Shown here one piece after another: positions 31,712-42,990 of a stretch of DNA of 64,000 nt. This DNA comes from Mesostigma viride. Lineage: Eukaryota > Streptophyta > Mesostigmatophyceae > Mesostigmatales > Mesostigmataceae. The number at the start of each line of letters is the position of its first letter. The first letter of the stretch is position 1. The stretch spans positions 3,429,049 to 3,493,048 of the forward strand of contig RPFO01000448.1 in the NCBI GenBank assembly GCA_009746045.1. The letters are read 5' to 3'. A program made the translations under genes and the position numbers. The notes below the pieces were generated by a model. The model was not told the DNA's origin and made no database searches. It saw nothing but the letters and a program-made list of their open reading frames with translations.

Positions 31712-32275
31712 AGGTCCTGGTCCTCACGGTGCTCACCTATGGCGCCGAGGCATGGACACTCACGGACACGCTGGACGGCACGGTTTACAGGATGCTTCGA
31801 TAGGTCCCGAATTTAGATTTTTCAACACATATCTAGATCATTAGAGTCTTTGTATCTGGGTATGCCTCGCATTTCGGACGAGATTAGGCAGCGTAGGATA
31901 GCATTAATTCGTAGGACATCTTGCTCGCACCAGTCATGCATGCAGGTAGACACCGACCTCGGTCTGGCCGGCCCCCAGCGGCTTGGCCAGCCAGGGCGGC
32001 ATATCCTGACCTGGCCTGGCCACAAGTACATTCCTAGAAAGATGGGTAAACCTGCCATGAACTATACACAGCATGCAGTTGCTGGCCGACCTCGTGGTCC
32101 CACCTCCGTTTGAACACCACACTCACTCCCTCTCTCTTGCTTGGACTGCTATGCAGAACAAGAAGAGGTGGAAGACGATTGTCCAGGCTCACACGCCAGC
32201 CCCTGTGGGCAAGCCGGCCCCCTCCCCCCAAGAGGAAGGGGCGATTTGATTAGTAGAGCAGTAAGGGTTTTCTAG
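31712..32275 (+). pseudogene. LINE fragment A3 (RT carboxy-terminal region and 3' end)
   Basis: The fragment starts at AAGGTCCTGGTCCTCACGGT, the same point where copy A1b begins. It encodes LTYGAEAWTL, GTVYRMLR, a related LAGPQRLGQPGRHILTWPG and the Pro/Lys-rich end, with stops and frameshifts between them. It ends with GTAAGGGTTTTCTAG, as in the other copies. Confidence 0.75.
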
Positions 32276-32303
32276 ATTAGATTAATTAATAATTATAATT
32301 AAT

Positions 32304-32575
32304 CTCGTGCTCCCGTTGGGGAGCCACGGAGCATTAACCCTGATGGGTGGACCATGGGTACCCACGCTATACTTGTTATGCTACGCTTACATGGGTCTTA
32401 TTGCACCCACAGTTTGCCGGATCGTTAGCGTGTCCGTTTAGCTAGCGCGCCTGATTGCGGCTGTGGCATGCCTTTGGCATGAAGGAGACTGGGGGTCTCT
32501 GCCCTTTCTCCTGTAGTGCACACACAGGGATTAAAAGCACTCCGGTGCTCCGTGACTCCCCAACGGGAGCACGAG
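32304..32575. mobile_element. MITE-like element with 30 bp terminal inverted repeats
   Basis: The left end starts CTCGTGCTCCCGTTGGGGAG and the right end is its reverse complement with one mismatch over 30 bp. The interior of about 210 bp has no ORF. The flanks are (TTAAT)-rich, so the target duplication cannot be read. A related partial copy lies at 20240-20385. Confidence 0.7.
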
Positions 32576-32639
32576 TTTAATTAATTTATTAATTAATTAA
32601 TGGGTACACGCAATCCCACTGGTCTATTCTATCTACAAC

Positions 32640-32990
32640 ATCAAGCCAACTCTATATCTCCGGTGCCCTCTACCCTAGGGGTCTTGTCTAGCGTGCTTCC
32701 CACGTTTGCAAACACGCGGGCGCTTCTCCACGGGCCGGAGGGGGTTCGTTGTCCTCTAGATGACCTGGGCCCACTTGGCCTTGTCCACTGATCATCTTGT
32801 TCCAAATCACGGAGAGGCCTAGCCCCCCCCATGTTCTCTACTAGCTGTTCTTTGAAGGTGCGGGCCTTGCAGCGTCTAGCATTGCGGGGCCCGGCCCACG
32901 TGAGGAGGTGCCGGCCAGGCTGAGCTGGGCGCAGTCCTGCGGGGGCCGGACCACGTGATGTCTCTACCTGGTTGGTGCGAGCTATAAGTG
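32640..32990 (-). pseudogene. LINE fragment, RT carboxy-terminal region of a diverged family
   Basis: The minus strand reads LRPAQPGRHLLTWAGPRN followed by a region ending at a Trp/Arg-rich segment. It is clearly related to the LGQPGRHILTWPGP block of family A but diverged. Confidence 0.55.
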
Positions 32991-33039
32991 CCCTACTAGC
33001 TGCAGGCGCCGCTGCTGGTTGACTCCTTGATATATGGCA

Positions 33040-35420
33040 TTGAATTGGATTGAATTGAACTGTAACATAACTCCATTGGAAGTACATGTAGCACATATCC
33101 CTGAGAACCTTTGGGCATATATGGCTTTGAATACACTGATTCTTGGCTACTTCCTGCGAGGGTAGGGTGTAAACTACACTCTGCTCTGCATGGGTGCACG
33201 AAGTGCACCTGCACACCGCTGTGTATTCCAGCACCTATAGCTAGGGCGGGACATATAGGCCTAGGGATCGACATAGGGGGGGAAGATTGATCATCAGTCA
33301 TGGCTTTACAATACTGGCTGTCTCCTTGATATTGATTGGCTATAGGGCATGGCTTCTGAGCAACAGAGAGTGACTCTCTGCATGGGCAGAGCTTGGCTAA
33401 ATTCTTAATGCATCATCCATGGGCCGGGGGGTCCCATTATAGGCAGAGCGTGGCTAAACTCTTAAGGCATCATCCATTAAAAATTAAAATTAAATTATAA
33501 CATGCCTCCGTTGGGAGATCATGTAGCACATATTCCTTGATGGATGGGTGGGGTGGGAGGAGCCGCGTAATCGAACTAACCTAACTCTAATCTAGCTAGT
33601 CTAGAAAAAGTCCTAACTACCCTACTCATCAAAATGCCTCCGCCGCTTGGGGGGAGGTGGTTTGCCCACAGGGTCGGGCGTGTGAGCCTTGACAATCCTC
33701 TTCCACCGCGTCGATCTTGTTCTGCATGGTGGTCCAAAGAAGGGAGAGAGAGTGGATGCGGTATTCATCAAACTGGGCTGGGACCAGTAGGTCATCCAGC
33801 AACATCTGTACGTAGTTCGTGACATATGTTTCCCTACCTTTTTGGCAATGCCCTTGGGGCCAGGCCAGGTCAGAATGTGCCGCCCTGGCTGGCCAAGCCG
33901 CTGGGGGCCGGCCAGACCAAGGGCGGTGTCGACCTGGCCGTGGTGCTGGTGCGAGCAAGGTGTCCTACAAATGCTATCCTACGCTGTCTAATATCTCGTC
34001 CGAAATACGAGGGATGCCCTGATACAAAGACTCTGATGACGGGCGCTTGGAAAACCCGACGTTCAGGACCTGTCGGAGCATCCTGTAAACTGTGCCGTCT
34101 AGCCTAGATGCCAGTGTGGGGGTGAGTGTCCACGCCTCGGCGCCATACGTGAGCACCGTGAGGACGAGGACCTCAGTTGAAGAGCATGCGCTTGCGGTGT
34201 TCGCCCAGCCAGGCCCTTGGAGCGCCAGTAGGTGTTGAGCGAACGGAGCCTAGCCCAGGCCAGGCCAATGCAGGTGTCCACATCGTCGGCGGTGTCAGGG
34301 AGCCAGCTCCCTAACAGTTTGAAGCGGTCGCGGAACGGGACCGTCGTCCCGTCGAGCAGGCGCGGCAGCGGCGGTGTATTGGAGGCCCCAATCACCGCCA
34401 TCGCCTCAGTTTTGACACTAATCTCCAACCCCACCGCCCTCGCCTCCAGGTCCAGACAGTCCAGCCAGGTCTGAATGTCCTCGGGGCGCGCGATGAGGGT
34501 GGTGTCATCCGCATAAATCAGGTCGGCCAGGCGGTAGCCACTGAGGCCCAACCCCGCCGTGCTCTTTCTCGTTAAGGATGTCCAAGCCTGGCTCGAACCC
34601 CTTAAGAGCAGTAAAGCGCGCACGTGCTTGGCGCATGACGTGGTCCACGACAATAATGAACAGGTATGGGGACAGGACACAACCTTGCCACACCCCGTGG
34701 TGAAGGGGGAATGGTGGGGCGGTGCCTTCCGCAGTCCGCACTACTGCCTGTGAGCCCTCATACAGCCGGCGAATGGCAGCAATGAACGCAGGTGGCACTC
34801 GATCCAGAGCTAGGATGGCCCAAAGAGCCTCCCAGAGGACCGTGTCAAAGGCCTTGATATAGTCAACAAAAATGCATCATCCGTGGGAGGGGCCATCATT
34901 GGCGCACATGCGCAAAGGCTTGTGCCATATGTGCGAAGCTATAAAGCCTGACTAATCTACACTCCTGCTATCAATTAAGGAGACTGCTGTATTCCCTCGA
35001 CTGGTTGTCTCCTTGATAAATATTCCCTAGACTGGGGTTGCTGGGGAGGCAGGGGGCGCCTGCCAGGGCTTGTGGTCGACGTGGATGACGGTCCCCCCTC
35101 CAGTATACCGGTTTCCCCCTTGCGCTCTAGCTGCCGGAGCTGGACCGGTAGGTCGATCGGCCATAGCTCCGCCCGTCGCCGCACTGTTGCTGTGCCAGGG
35201 TCAAGTCGTCGTCCAGCGTGTAGGAAGTCCCCGACTTCTTCCGGCACGTAAGAAACGACAGCTAGCTTATCCGCCATGTACTTTAAGGTGAGGAGCAGGG
35301 GAGCCGGGCCAGCCTTACCCCGCGCGCGCGGGGAATGCAGACAGCCGACATCCGCAGCTCACCAGTGAGCTGCATGGGGCCGGGCAATCTTGAATGTCGC
35401 GCTTAAATGCCATGAGAAGA
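33040..35420 (-). mobile_element. Non-autonomous LINE family B, copy 2 (interrupted)
   Basis: 33055-33475 matches 5890-6260, and 34874-35420 matches 6275-6720. The two halves are one element split by the family A LINE at 33476-34873. The ORF1-like fragment is at 35277-34975 (MADKLAV start) and is frameshifted. The shared layout with copy 1 shows that absence of RT is a property of the family, not of one damaged copy. Confidence 0.65.
33476..34873 (-). pseudogene. LINE copy A2, 5'-truncated RT, nested insertion
   Basis: Minus-strand frames cover RT from motif A (FVDYIKAFDTV at the 5' break) through YADDTTLIARPEDI, LLGSWLPDTADDV, LTYGAEAWTLTP and the carboxy-terminal Pro/Arg region (33825-33622). 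The 3' tail of TTTAATTTT type ends at 33476. A direct repeat of GCATCATCC(A/G)T flanks it (33465-33475 and 34874-34884), the target-site duplication. Motifs A and C are intact here, but at least three frameshifts break the frame. Confidence 0.8.
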
Positions 35421-36480
35421 GACTCCGAGTTCTTGCACCTGCCAGCCAGTGATCGAAGTGAGCACTTGATGATGACATTGTGGCTGCGCTTGGTGATCGA
35501 GGTCGGCCTCCTCGCGCGGAGGTCGAGCGTGTGTTGCTTGAGCTGTGCCGCGATGGTGGAGGTGGTGGAGGTGGTCTGGTGCATGCTGCAGCATGTTTGC
35601 CCAGGTCAGTGGGCGGCATATATGGCATGCCGAGGTACAAGTCCTCGATCACTGCAGACATGTATGAGCAGCGAGCAAACCGCTTGCGCGCCTGAATCAT
35701 TACGTATTCAAGGCTCCACATTAATGAACAGGTAATAATGCGAGAGCACACTGCCATGCCACACACCCTTCTGTAAAGCCGGCATGGTGGCGTGGTCCCG
35801 TAGGAAGTGCACATCAAGGTGGTGGACCGGCTAGTCATACAGGTTGCGGATGGCAGCAATAAGGGGCAGGGTGATCCGGAACAGAGCGAGGATGTCCCAT
35901 GCACAGCGCAGACCAGAAAACCGAATCGAGGGCTTTGATGAAGTCCACCAGCACAAGGTGCAGAGGGGACTCACCAGGCTGGCCGGAGGCGGTGCAGTTC
36001 TTCCACGAGGCGGCAAGTAGCGAAGAGCGCTTGTACTGTGAACATTGCGGCCTGGACGAAAGCCGAGAGTCTCGCTGAGCCGGAGGTGGCCGTCCAGGGC
36101 AGTATACGCAGGCGGTTCAGGATGAGCCGCATGCATGCATGAGAAGCTTGAGGGGGGCACTTTGGATGCACACCCCTCTGTAGTTGCCGGGGTCGGCGGG
36201 CGACCCCTTGTTCTTGTACAGTGCATCGTGCGAAAACTGTGTTGCCAGGCCGTTGGCCGCGACGACAGCAGAACGCGATTACAGATCTATGTCCCGAAAG
36301 AGCTGCATGACATGCACCGGTGTCCTCAAACTCGGTGGCGAGTTTCACGACCGCTGCCGGAATCTCGTCGGAGCCCGTCGCGGCATATCATAACGCAGGC
36401 GCTGGACCGCCTCCGTGACCTCGCGGGAGGTGAAAGGAGGCATGTCTGACGGGTCGCCAAGCGGCCCGGTCAGCGGGGGG
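35420..36480 (-). pseudogene. LINE copy C, diverged RT core
   Basis: Different minus-strand frames carry the TEGCASKVPP region, CMRLILNRLRILPW, LGFRPGRNVHSTSALRYL and ITLPLIAAIRNLYD. These are successive RT blocks, including the 'GFR.GR...' segment upstream of motif A. It belongs to another LINE lineage than copies A1-A3 and is full of frameshifts. Confidence 0.65.
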
Positions 36481-36544
36481 ACTAGGTAGTCCGCTGCTGA
36501 CCCGGGCGGGGCCGGGGGCCCGGCTGGGCCGCCTGAAGATTAGA

Positions 36545-36670
36545 TTAGGGCCGCCTGTAGATTAGATTAGATTAGATTAGATTAGAATAGATTTAGCTTA
36601 GTTCGGTTTCGCGGCTTCGCCCACTTCCATCCATCCAGCAAGGGAATATGCGCTATATGATCTCCCAACG
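36545..36670 (+). repeat. (GATTA)n tract and diverged LINE family A 3' terminus
   Basis: About eight AGATT units are followed by TTAGTTCGGTTTCGCGGCTT, TATGATCTCCCAACGGAG. This matches the family A 3' end on the plus strand. No RT precedes it on this strand. Confidence 0.6.
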
Positions 36671-36692
36671 GAGTCGGGGTAAAATTGGCTCT
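36667..36692. repeat. Direct repeat GTCGGGGTAAAATTGGCT (left)
   Basis: AGTCGGGGTAAAATTGGCT followed by a T-rich tract recurs at 38746-38772. The two copies bracket 2.1 kb that includes the foldback element and the small coiled-coil gene. Confidence 0.7.
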
Positions 36693-37007
36693 TTTTTAGC
36701 AAATTTAGCAAATTAGCAAATTAGCGGAAGGCGGGGGCCGAGATTAATTAAGAGGTACCTTGAAATTAAATAAGACGCATACCTCTATCGAGATATATCA
36801 AAGAGACAACCAGCGCAGGCCAGAAATCGGGAGAATCCGGACCATGGTAGCTCGAGCTATATGTTCGGAGGCGAATTTCTATTGGCGTTAATTTGTACTA
36901 TTGTACGACAGCTGTCAAGGGTGACGGCATGTACTGAAATCGCGGATACTTTCTAGATCGATTGCGCATTCGACGGTTAAAAGGCAGAGCTGCGGTTGAA
37001 AGTACAG

Positions 37008-37215
37008 TACGTGGGGGGGGACGGTGTTACAACGGCCGGGGGGGGGGACGCAGTTATGGGGGGGGGGGGACGGTGTTACAACGGGGGGGGGAACGCACTT
37101 ATGGGGGGGGGGAACGGTGTTATCGGGGAAATGGACCAAAGAGGTGAGAGGGGAAATGAGTATCATGCAGCGAATCGTTAATGGGGGGAACGGTGTTACA
37201 CCGGGGGGGAGTCGC
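37008..37215. repeat. G-run tandem segments
   Basis: Units with GACGGTGTTACA(A/C) or AACGGTGTTA followed by 7-11 G, and GAACGCA(C/G)TTATG variants. G-quadruplex formation is possible. Confidence 0.7.
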
Positions 37216-37282
37216 GGTTGTCAGTTTCAAACCGAATATCTATTGGACCGTAGTTCTAGGAAATTGTAGATGGCGATTAGTT

Positions 37283-37800
37283 CGGCACTTCCGGCCGGGC
37301 CCACTTCAAATGTTCCGCCGTCCAAGCCAAGTGTGTGACACTTTTTCGCTATTTTCGCAAAAAAAAAATAAAGTTTCGCACGAGTTCGCGTGATTTTCGC
37401 GTGATTTTCGCAAAATTTTCACACATTTTCGCACGATTTCGCACGATTTCGCACAATTTTGCATGATTTCGCACAATTTCGCATGGATTTCAACCAAGGG
37501 TCGTTTTGGGGAGTGACGTTTGACAAAATTTCGCATGAATTCACACACGTTGTGCACATCAAAATTTTTTACCGTCGACATTTTTCACATGAAATTTCGC
37601 ACAATTTCAGCAAATTTCGCACAAATTCGCACGATTTCAGCAAATTTCACACGATTTCAGCAAATTTCGCACAATTTCGCACGATTTCGCACGACGAATC
37701 ACTCTGCAGAGTGACGATCGTCGAAAAAGTCAAAAAAACGACCAAAAGTGTCACACTTTTCGGAACATTTGAAGTGGGCCCGGCCTTCCGGGCGTCAGGC
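37283..37800. mobile_element. Foldback-like element with TTTCGCAC repeats
   Basis: Inverted ends carry CGGGCCCACTTCAAATGTTC and its complement GAACATTTGAAGTGGGCCCG, together with CACACTT blocks. The interior is about 25 units of a (A/T)TTTCGCAC(A/G)-type 10 bp repeat. No transposase is encoded. Target duplications are not evident. Confidence 0.55.
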
Positions 37801-38064
37801 CCAGTAAGGTCCAGGTGGAAGTTTAGACACCTTGCAATCACAGAATAGCGGTTACAGGGATATTATTTAATGGAAATGGCCGACACGTTGGAAACTGATT
37901 GCGGTTACAAACCTTACGTCGTGTGTGATTGGCTGGATACTAACGGGGCACGAAGACCAAAGGCAGAAGGAGCGGCCACGCGTCACGATTCGTGTGATTG
38001 ACAGGATACACGCGAATATAGGTGTGTGAACGAAGGGACAAAAAGAAAACGAAAGGCCGACACC

Positions 38065-38595
38065 ATGGCGGCGATGAAAAATCTGGTGCAACAAGACCTC
38101 TTCAAGGACCTCGTTGGAAAAGTAAACAAGCAGCGAGTCGACTTAACTAACGCCATCAGGGACAAAAAGCTTAATCTGGACCGTGCCAACGAAGGAGTAC
38201 AAGTACAAACAAAGAATGTAAATGCGGCTAAGGCAAGGTATCATGAACTCAAGACAAGGGAGGAAAAGCTCTGCGAGGAGAAAGTGAAAAAGGCGTACGA
38301 GACAACCGTAGAACCCCAACTCAAGACGCTAGAGCGGCTGAAAGTCGCGTTATGCAAAAAGGAACAACTGTGGGAGGGGGTGGTCAAACATGCAACAAAT
38401 GAGGTGCTGTCGACACTTGAGACAATAGGGCCCCTTCTCTCCAACGCAATCAATAAAGGGGCAGCGGTGGATAGCGTGGATCTGACGGGGTCCCAGGCGG
38501 ACGAGGATGAGGGGGGGCCCACAATCAATCTACAATACCCATGCCAAATTTTATTACTTGAGGAGACGCCATTTCAACAAATACATGACAATTGA
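38065..38595 (+). CDS. Predicted coiled-coil protein, unrecognised
   Basis: I chose the start at CACCATGGCGG, a strong initiation context; an in-frame ATG at 38026 is also possible. The 176-residue product is Lys/Glu-rich and predicted helical (NLDRANEGVQVQTKNVNAAK, ELKTREEKLCEEKVKKAYET). It ends with VDSVDLTGSQADEDEG, which looks like a SUMO-interacting motif (hydrophobic V-D-L-T plus acidic tail). It is intronless and bracketed by the GTCGGGG direct repeats, so it could belong to a mobile element. Confidence 0.5.
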   Translation: MAAMKNLVQQDLFKDLVGKVNKQRVDLTNAIRDKKLNLDRANEGVQVQTKNVNAAKARYHELKTREEKLCEEKVKKAYETTVEPQLKTLERLKVALCKKEQLWEGVVKHATNEVLSTLETIGPLLSNAINKGAAVDSVDLTGSQADEDEGGPTINLQYPCQILLLEETPFQQIHDN

Positions 38596-38745
38596 TGCTC
38601 ATTGTGAATGCGTTTCCACATGAAATCATTACCATTTCATGCAATTTGGTCACTGGTGCGCTTTCCGCGTGCACTTTTCATTACTAGATTGCTTAAATTT
38701 ATTAAAATTTATTAAAATTTATTAACATTTATTAAAATTTATTCA

Positions 38746-38772
38746 AGTCGGGGTAAAATTGGCTGTTTTTGT
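38746..38772. repeat. Direct repeat GTCGGGGTAAAATTGGCT (right)
   Basis: Second copy of the 19 bp repeat at 36667. It is preceded by an ATTTATTAAA-type tract that could be a poly(A)-like tail. Confidence 0.65.
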
Positions 38773-39023
38773 CAAAGTGTCATGCACTCGGAGGGTAAGC
38801 AAGTGAGACAAGTTGTAGATTAAATTTACAATTGCACAACCCTCTCCACGACCCCGCTAGTTCTATTTATAGAACGAATTATAATTATTGCCAAAATTGT
38901 GCACAAGCCTGTGCACAACCCAACCAGTAATTCCCACTTGAACTTTGAATATTCAAGTGAATGCTCTGGAGACAGATGTACAGATCGATCTTTACAAATG
39001 TACACGAGTTCAGATCAAGCTAT

Positions 39024-39843
39024 CTAACTACCTACTAACAGGCGTTTCTTTACAGGTGCCCGTCCGCTGGGCTTCTTTACACCCCCCTCCCGCACATCTG
39101 CGCCAGCCTTCCCTTGAGGTTTTCGTTTGCCCTGCCCTGCGGCTTGGTCTCCCCCCTTCTCTTGGAGTCGTGGGGAAGATCTGGTCGCTGGGGAAGATCT
39201 GGTCGCCAGGTACCCCTTGTCCATCCACCACTCCAAATACGTTCCCTCAGGTGGCTTGAAACAGTTCCGCATCTCGTCTTGTTGTACCTTGAAAATTATG
39301 TTGGGCATCGTCCCCTGCTCCCCATTAATCCAGATTCCCTTTTCGTCACACCCTTCTGCCCAAAATTTAACGTACCACACGCCCGTTTTATCCACCTTTC
39401 GAACGACTCCATGCACCAGGAACGTGTCGACGTGGAAATCAGGCATGTGTGCCAGCTTCATTGGGTCTGCATTGAGTTTAGCCACCGAATCAGCAGCCCA
39501 CGTGGGCTTCCACAACGTATCAAGGCGCTGGGATTGGTTCTTCCGATACTGGCAAAATTCACCGCCGTGCTTGCACAATACCGAAACCGGACATCCAACA
39601 GGCGAGCGGGGCACGACCCGTTTCCCCCCCCCCCACCTTCCAGATTCTCCATCCACGTCTGCCAACTTGGTGGTGGCACTTTCTTGTCTAGTGGCTTGGG
39701 CTGGGTTGCGGTAACTGTGACACGTCTTTGTGGCGCTTCCTCCTCAGGTTCCGATTCTTCCGATTCTTCCGAATCTTCCTCAAACCCTTTGGGTGGGCCG
39801 CCATGCGCGTCATCCTTTGGCGGCTCCTCTTCAGACTCGTCAC
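39024..39843 (-). CDS. Gene X exon E (carboxy-terminal, frameshifted)
   Basis: After acceptor CCACACACAG the frame reads DESEEEPPKDDAHGGPPKGF, a Ser/Glu-rich acidic stretch and PPPSWQTWMENLEG. It then meets an 11 C run (39624-39634, plus strand). Beyond it, a frame one base off continues with LCKHGGEFCQYRKNQ, FLVHGVVRKVDKTGVWYVKF and a Lys-rich tail to the stop at 39024. The acidic amino half and basic tail suggest a nuclear protein, which is inference. Confidence 0.6.
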
Positions 39844-39962
39844 CTGTGTGTGGGACAAGCAATGACGAGCGGCGCAATTAGTTATCATTACAATCGCAAA
39901 TCAAACTTGGGAATATGCAAACATCATAATTTAACCGACCATATTCACTCAGATTAACTTAC

Positions 39963-42373
39963 CCTTTGACAGATGACTAGCCGTTGCTCTTGATCGAACG
40001 TGCCCGCCAGGCGAAAGGAGCTTTTTGCAGTAGTCGACGGCACGCCCCAACATCCCCCCCCCGACGCCCCCGAATTCCCCTCGAGCCTCCCTCCCCTCCC
40101 CCCCCTCCTTCCCCCTTCCCCCGATGCGCCGGTCGACCCGCCCCCCTCTCCGCCCTTCGACCCGCCCCCCTCTCCGCCCTTTGACCCGCCCCCCTCTCCA
40201 CCCTTCTCTCCCCCCCCTCTCCGCCCTTGGACCCGCCCCCCTCTCCGCCCTTTGACCCGCCCCCCTCTCCACCCTTTGACCCGCCCCCCTCTCCGCCCTT
40301 CGACCCGCCCCCCTCTCCGCCCTTCGACCCCCTCCCCTCTCCGCCCTTCTCTCCGCCCCCCTCTCCATCCTTCGACCCCCTCCCCTCTCCGCCCTTCGAC
40401 CCGCCCCCCTCTCCGTCCTTCGACCCCCCCCCTCTCCGCCCTTCGACCCCCCCCCTCTCCGCCCTTCGACCCGCCCCCCTCTCCGTCCTTCGACCCCCCC
40501 CCTCTCCGCCCTTCGACCCGCCCCCCTCTCCGCCCTTCGAACCCCCCCCTCTCCGTCCTTCGACCCGCCCCCCTTATCACCACCCTCATTCCCGTCCCCC
40601 TCATCATCGCCGGCACCATCATCACCAACCTCCTCCCCATCATCACCCCCATGTGACCCGACATCCTCATCATCCCCCATTGAGACGTCTTCGGCCGCGG
40701 GGGTCTCCGAGGCGGCGCGCTTCCGGCGTTTCTTTTTGGTGCCAGCGCCTGCCGTCTCCAGCGGACGCTTCTGGGCTGCACCCGCAATTTCCTTGCCCGA
40801 ACGGCCGTTGGGATTGGAAATATCCTCCCCCTCAGGCCGCTTCCCAAGTACCTTCAGAAGGACCTTAAACCCATCCACCTGCTCCTTTGACCCAATGAAG
40901 ATCACGGGTGGGTTGAAGAATCCCGTGAAATCGCCTAGGTACGACGACCAGTCGTCCTTCACACCATTGAAATCTCCACAATCCTTCGCCGCCTTCCAGT
41001 CCCTTTTCTCCACCCACGCACCCGTTCGACCCTTCAACAATTCCTCATCATTCCACAGCTTCGCGTGGTGTTCCAAATTCAGCAGCCATATCCCATTCTT
41101 GATATCCGGCTGGTTCACCCCCCCCTTCCTCTTCACAACAAATTCGAACCCCTCCATTGCATTAAGTACCACTTGAGCCAACCGTGTCGGCCCATCGCTT
41201 TTCTCCCACGCGAAAGTCTTCATCATGAACTCACAGGTCGTTCCCCGTCAGACCCGTAAACTTTCTTAGAAATCCACGGGCCCTGCTGCTCGATTTCGGA
41301 TGCCAGCTCCTCCGACCCAAACTTCCGCGGGGGTTCCCGCTTCTCCCCCACCTTTTTTTGGCGACCCGACTGGACGTCCTCTGCCTCGGCATGTTCGGCT
41401 TGGCCTTCCTCCGGCACAGCCCCCGTCACCACCACAGCCCCCGCCACAGGCTGTACGGGTTGGGGCACCACAGCCTGTTCGGTTGGGGGTTCGGGCGCAA
41501 TCAGGACCCACCATTTCGTTTCCTCCTTGTGGGTCGTCCAAAAATCCGTCCTCTCCAGCAGTGCAAGTGGGAAGGTGGAATCGTCCCTCCCCGTTGGCCT
41601 GATAACCGCCCTTAGTCTCTTGGCAGCTACAGCGACCGTATCGGCCACCCTCTGAAGGGCGCTGTCGGCTTCCGAAGGCTGCATCGGCAACCAGCCGAGG
41701 TCGCGTGGTTCGGGGTATTTCCCCAAATCGCGGTTGTAGATCATGAAAAGCTGGACCATCACCTCGCAGAAGATCTTGGCCATGTATGTCAGGTCATACA
41801 AGCACTGAGGAGGAACGTGTTTGGCCTTCACGGTTGCCATGATAGACGGCCAGAATCGAAAGCGGGCTAGACTCCTCCACCCTTCCTGTTTGATCCCCCC
41901 CCCTTCCTCATCACCCTTCCCTCCCCGTCCAGCTTGTCCGCTGCCACGATGTCCAGAAACTCTGCAAGCTCCTTGGCCAGCTTGTCCTCAATCGGCATTC
42001 CACATCTACTGTCGTCGTTCGGAGCGACCGTTTCATCCTTCACAGCCGAGATGAAGTCGTAGACTTGGGTTTTCTCCGATTCGGACAAACCACCCTCGTT
42101 CAATCGCCCTCCAACCCGCTCCTCACCACCCTCCTCCCCCTCCCCGTCCTTCCTTGCCTTCTCAGTGCTGCTTGAAACCCCATGAATCAAATTCCATATT
42201 TCTTTCTGGTCCTGAAGGGGCACCTCCGGCTTATCCCAGGATTCCTCCATGTGCGTCTTGAAATAGTTGTGCACTTCCAGCAGCGCCGTCCCCCTCGACT
42301 TTTTGGAAACGGCCTCGTCTTCTGCATTCAGCCCCCCTCCGATCAGGGCAACCCTCCGATGCGCCTCTCTCCC
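39963..42373 (-). CDS. Gene X exon C/D (contains two frame breaks)
   Basis: The exon starts after CATGCATGCAG with GREAHRRVALIGGGLNAEDE. A 9 C run (41895-41903) shifts the frame; beyond it MATVKAKHVPPQCLYDLTYM, WWVLIAPEPP and a long linker follow. Near 41240 either a G4 indel or a small intron (donor GTGAGT) leads to FAWEKSDGPTRLAQ and YLGDFTGFFNPPVIFIGSKE. A basic KKKRRKRA motif could be a nuclear localisation signal. An acidic stretch and a Gly/Arg/Glu-rich tail coded by a 24-27 bp minisatellite end the exon. The donor G/GTAAGT joins exon E in phase 1. Confidence 0.65.
40130..40580. repeat. Coding minisatellite, ~24-27 bp units
   Basis: Units of the type CGCCCTTCGACCCGCCCCCC (plus strand) with length variants of 23-27 bp. 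On the minus strand they read as Glu-Gly-Arg-Arg-Gly-Gly or Arg-Arg-Ala-Glu-Arg-Gly repeats. Because unit lengths vary, all frames stay open. Confidence 0.85.
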
Positions 42374-42474
42374 CTGCATGCATGAAATGTGAATCAGTGT
42401 TTGAGACAAAAAACGGTCATACAACACACGACCTGACATTTTGTCCTTACACTTTGGAAGATCGGCCGTTCCCG

Positions 42475-42955
42475 AACAAAAATCACACCCTAATTTCCAG
42501 TTTCCAACGGCCGTTGGCGCAAGAAAAATCACACCCTAATTTCCAGGTTCCAACGGCCGTTGGCGCAAGAAAAATCACACCCTAATTTCCAGGTTCCAAC
42601 GGCCGTTGGCGCAAGAAAAATCACACCCTAATTTCCAGGTTCCAACGGCCGTTGGCGCAAGAAAAATCACACCCTAATTTCCAGGCTCCAACGGCCGTTG
42701 GCGCAAGAAAAATGTCGACCGAATTTCCAGGTTCCAACGGCCGTTGGCGCAAGAAAAATATCAACCAAATTTCCAGGTTCCAACGGCCGTTGGCGCAGGA
42801 AAAATGACACCCTAATTTCCAGGTTCCAACGGCCGTTGGCGCAAGAAAAATCACACACTAATTTCCAGGTTCCAACGGCCGTTGGCGCAAGAAAAATCAC
42901 ACCCTAATTTCCAGGTTCCAACGGCCGTTGGCGCAAGAAAAATAACATCTAGTGC
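42475..42955. repeat. 46 bp intronic satellite, array 1 (10 units)
   Basis: AACGGCCGTT occurs at 42506, 42552, 42598, 42644, 42690, 42736, 42782, 42828, 42874 and 42920, an exact 46 bp period. Each unit is CCAACGGCCGTTGG, then GCGCAAGAAAAAT, CACACCCTAATTTCCAGG. The array lies in the Gene X intron between exons B and C. Confidence 0.95.
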
Positions 42956-42990
42956 CTAAAACGTTCCCACACCCGATCCGTTATATTTAC

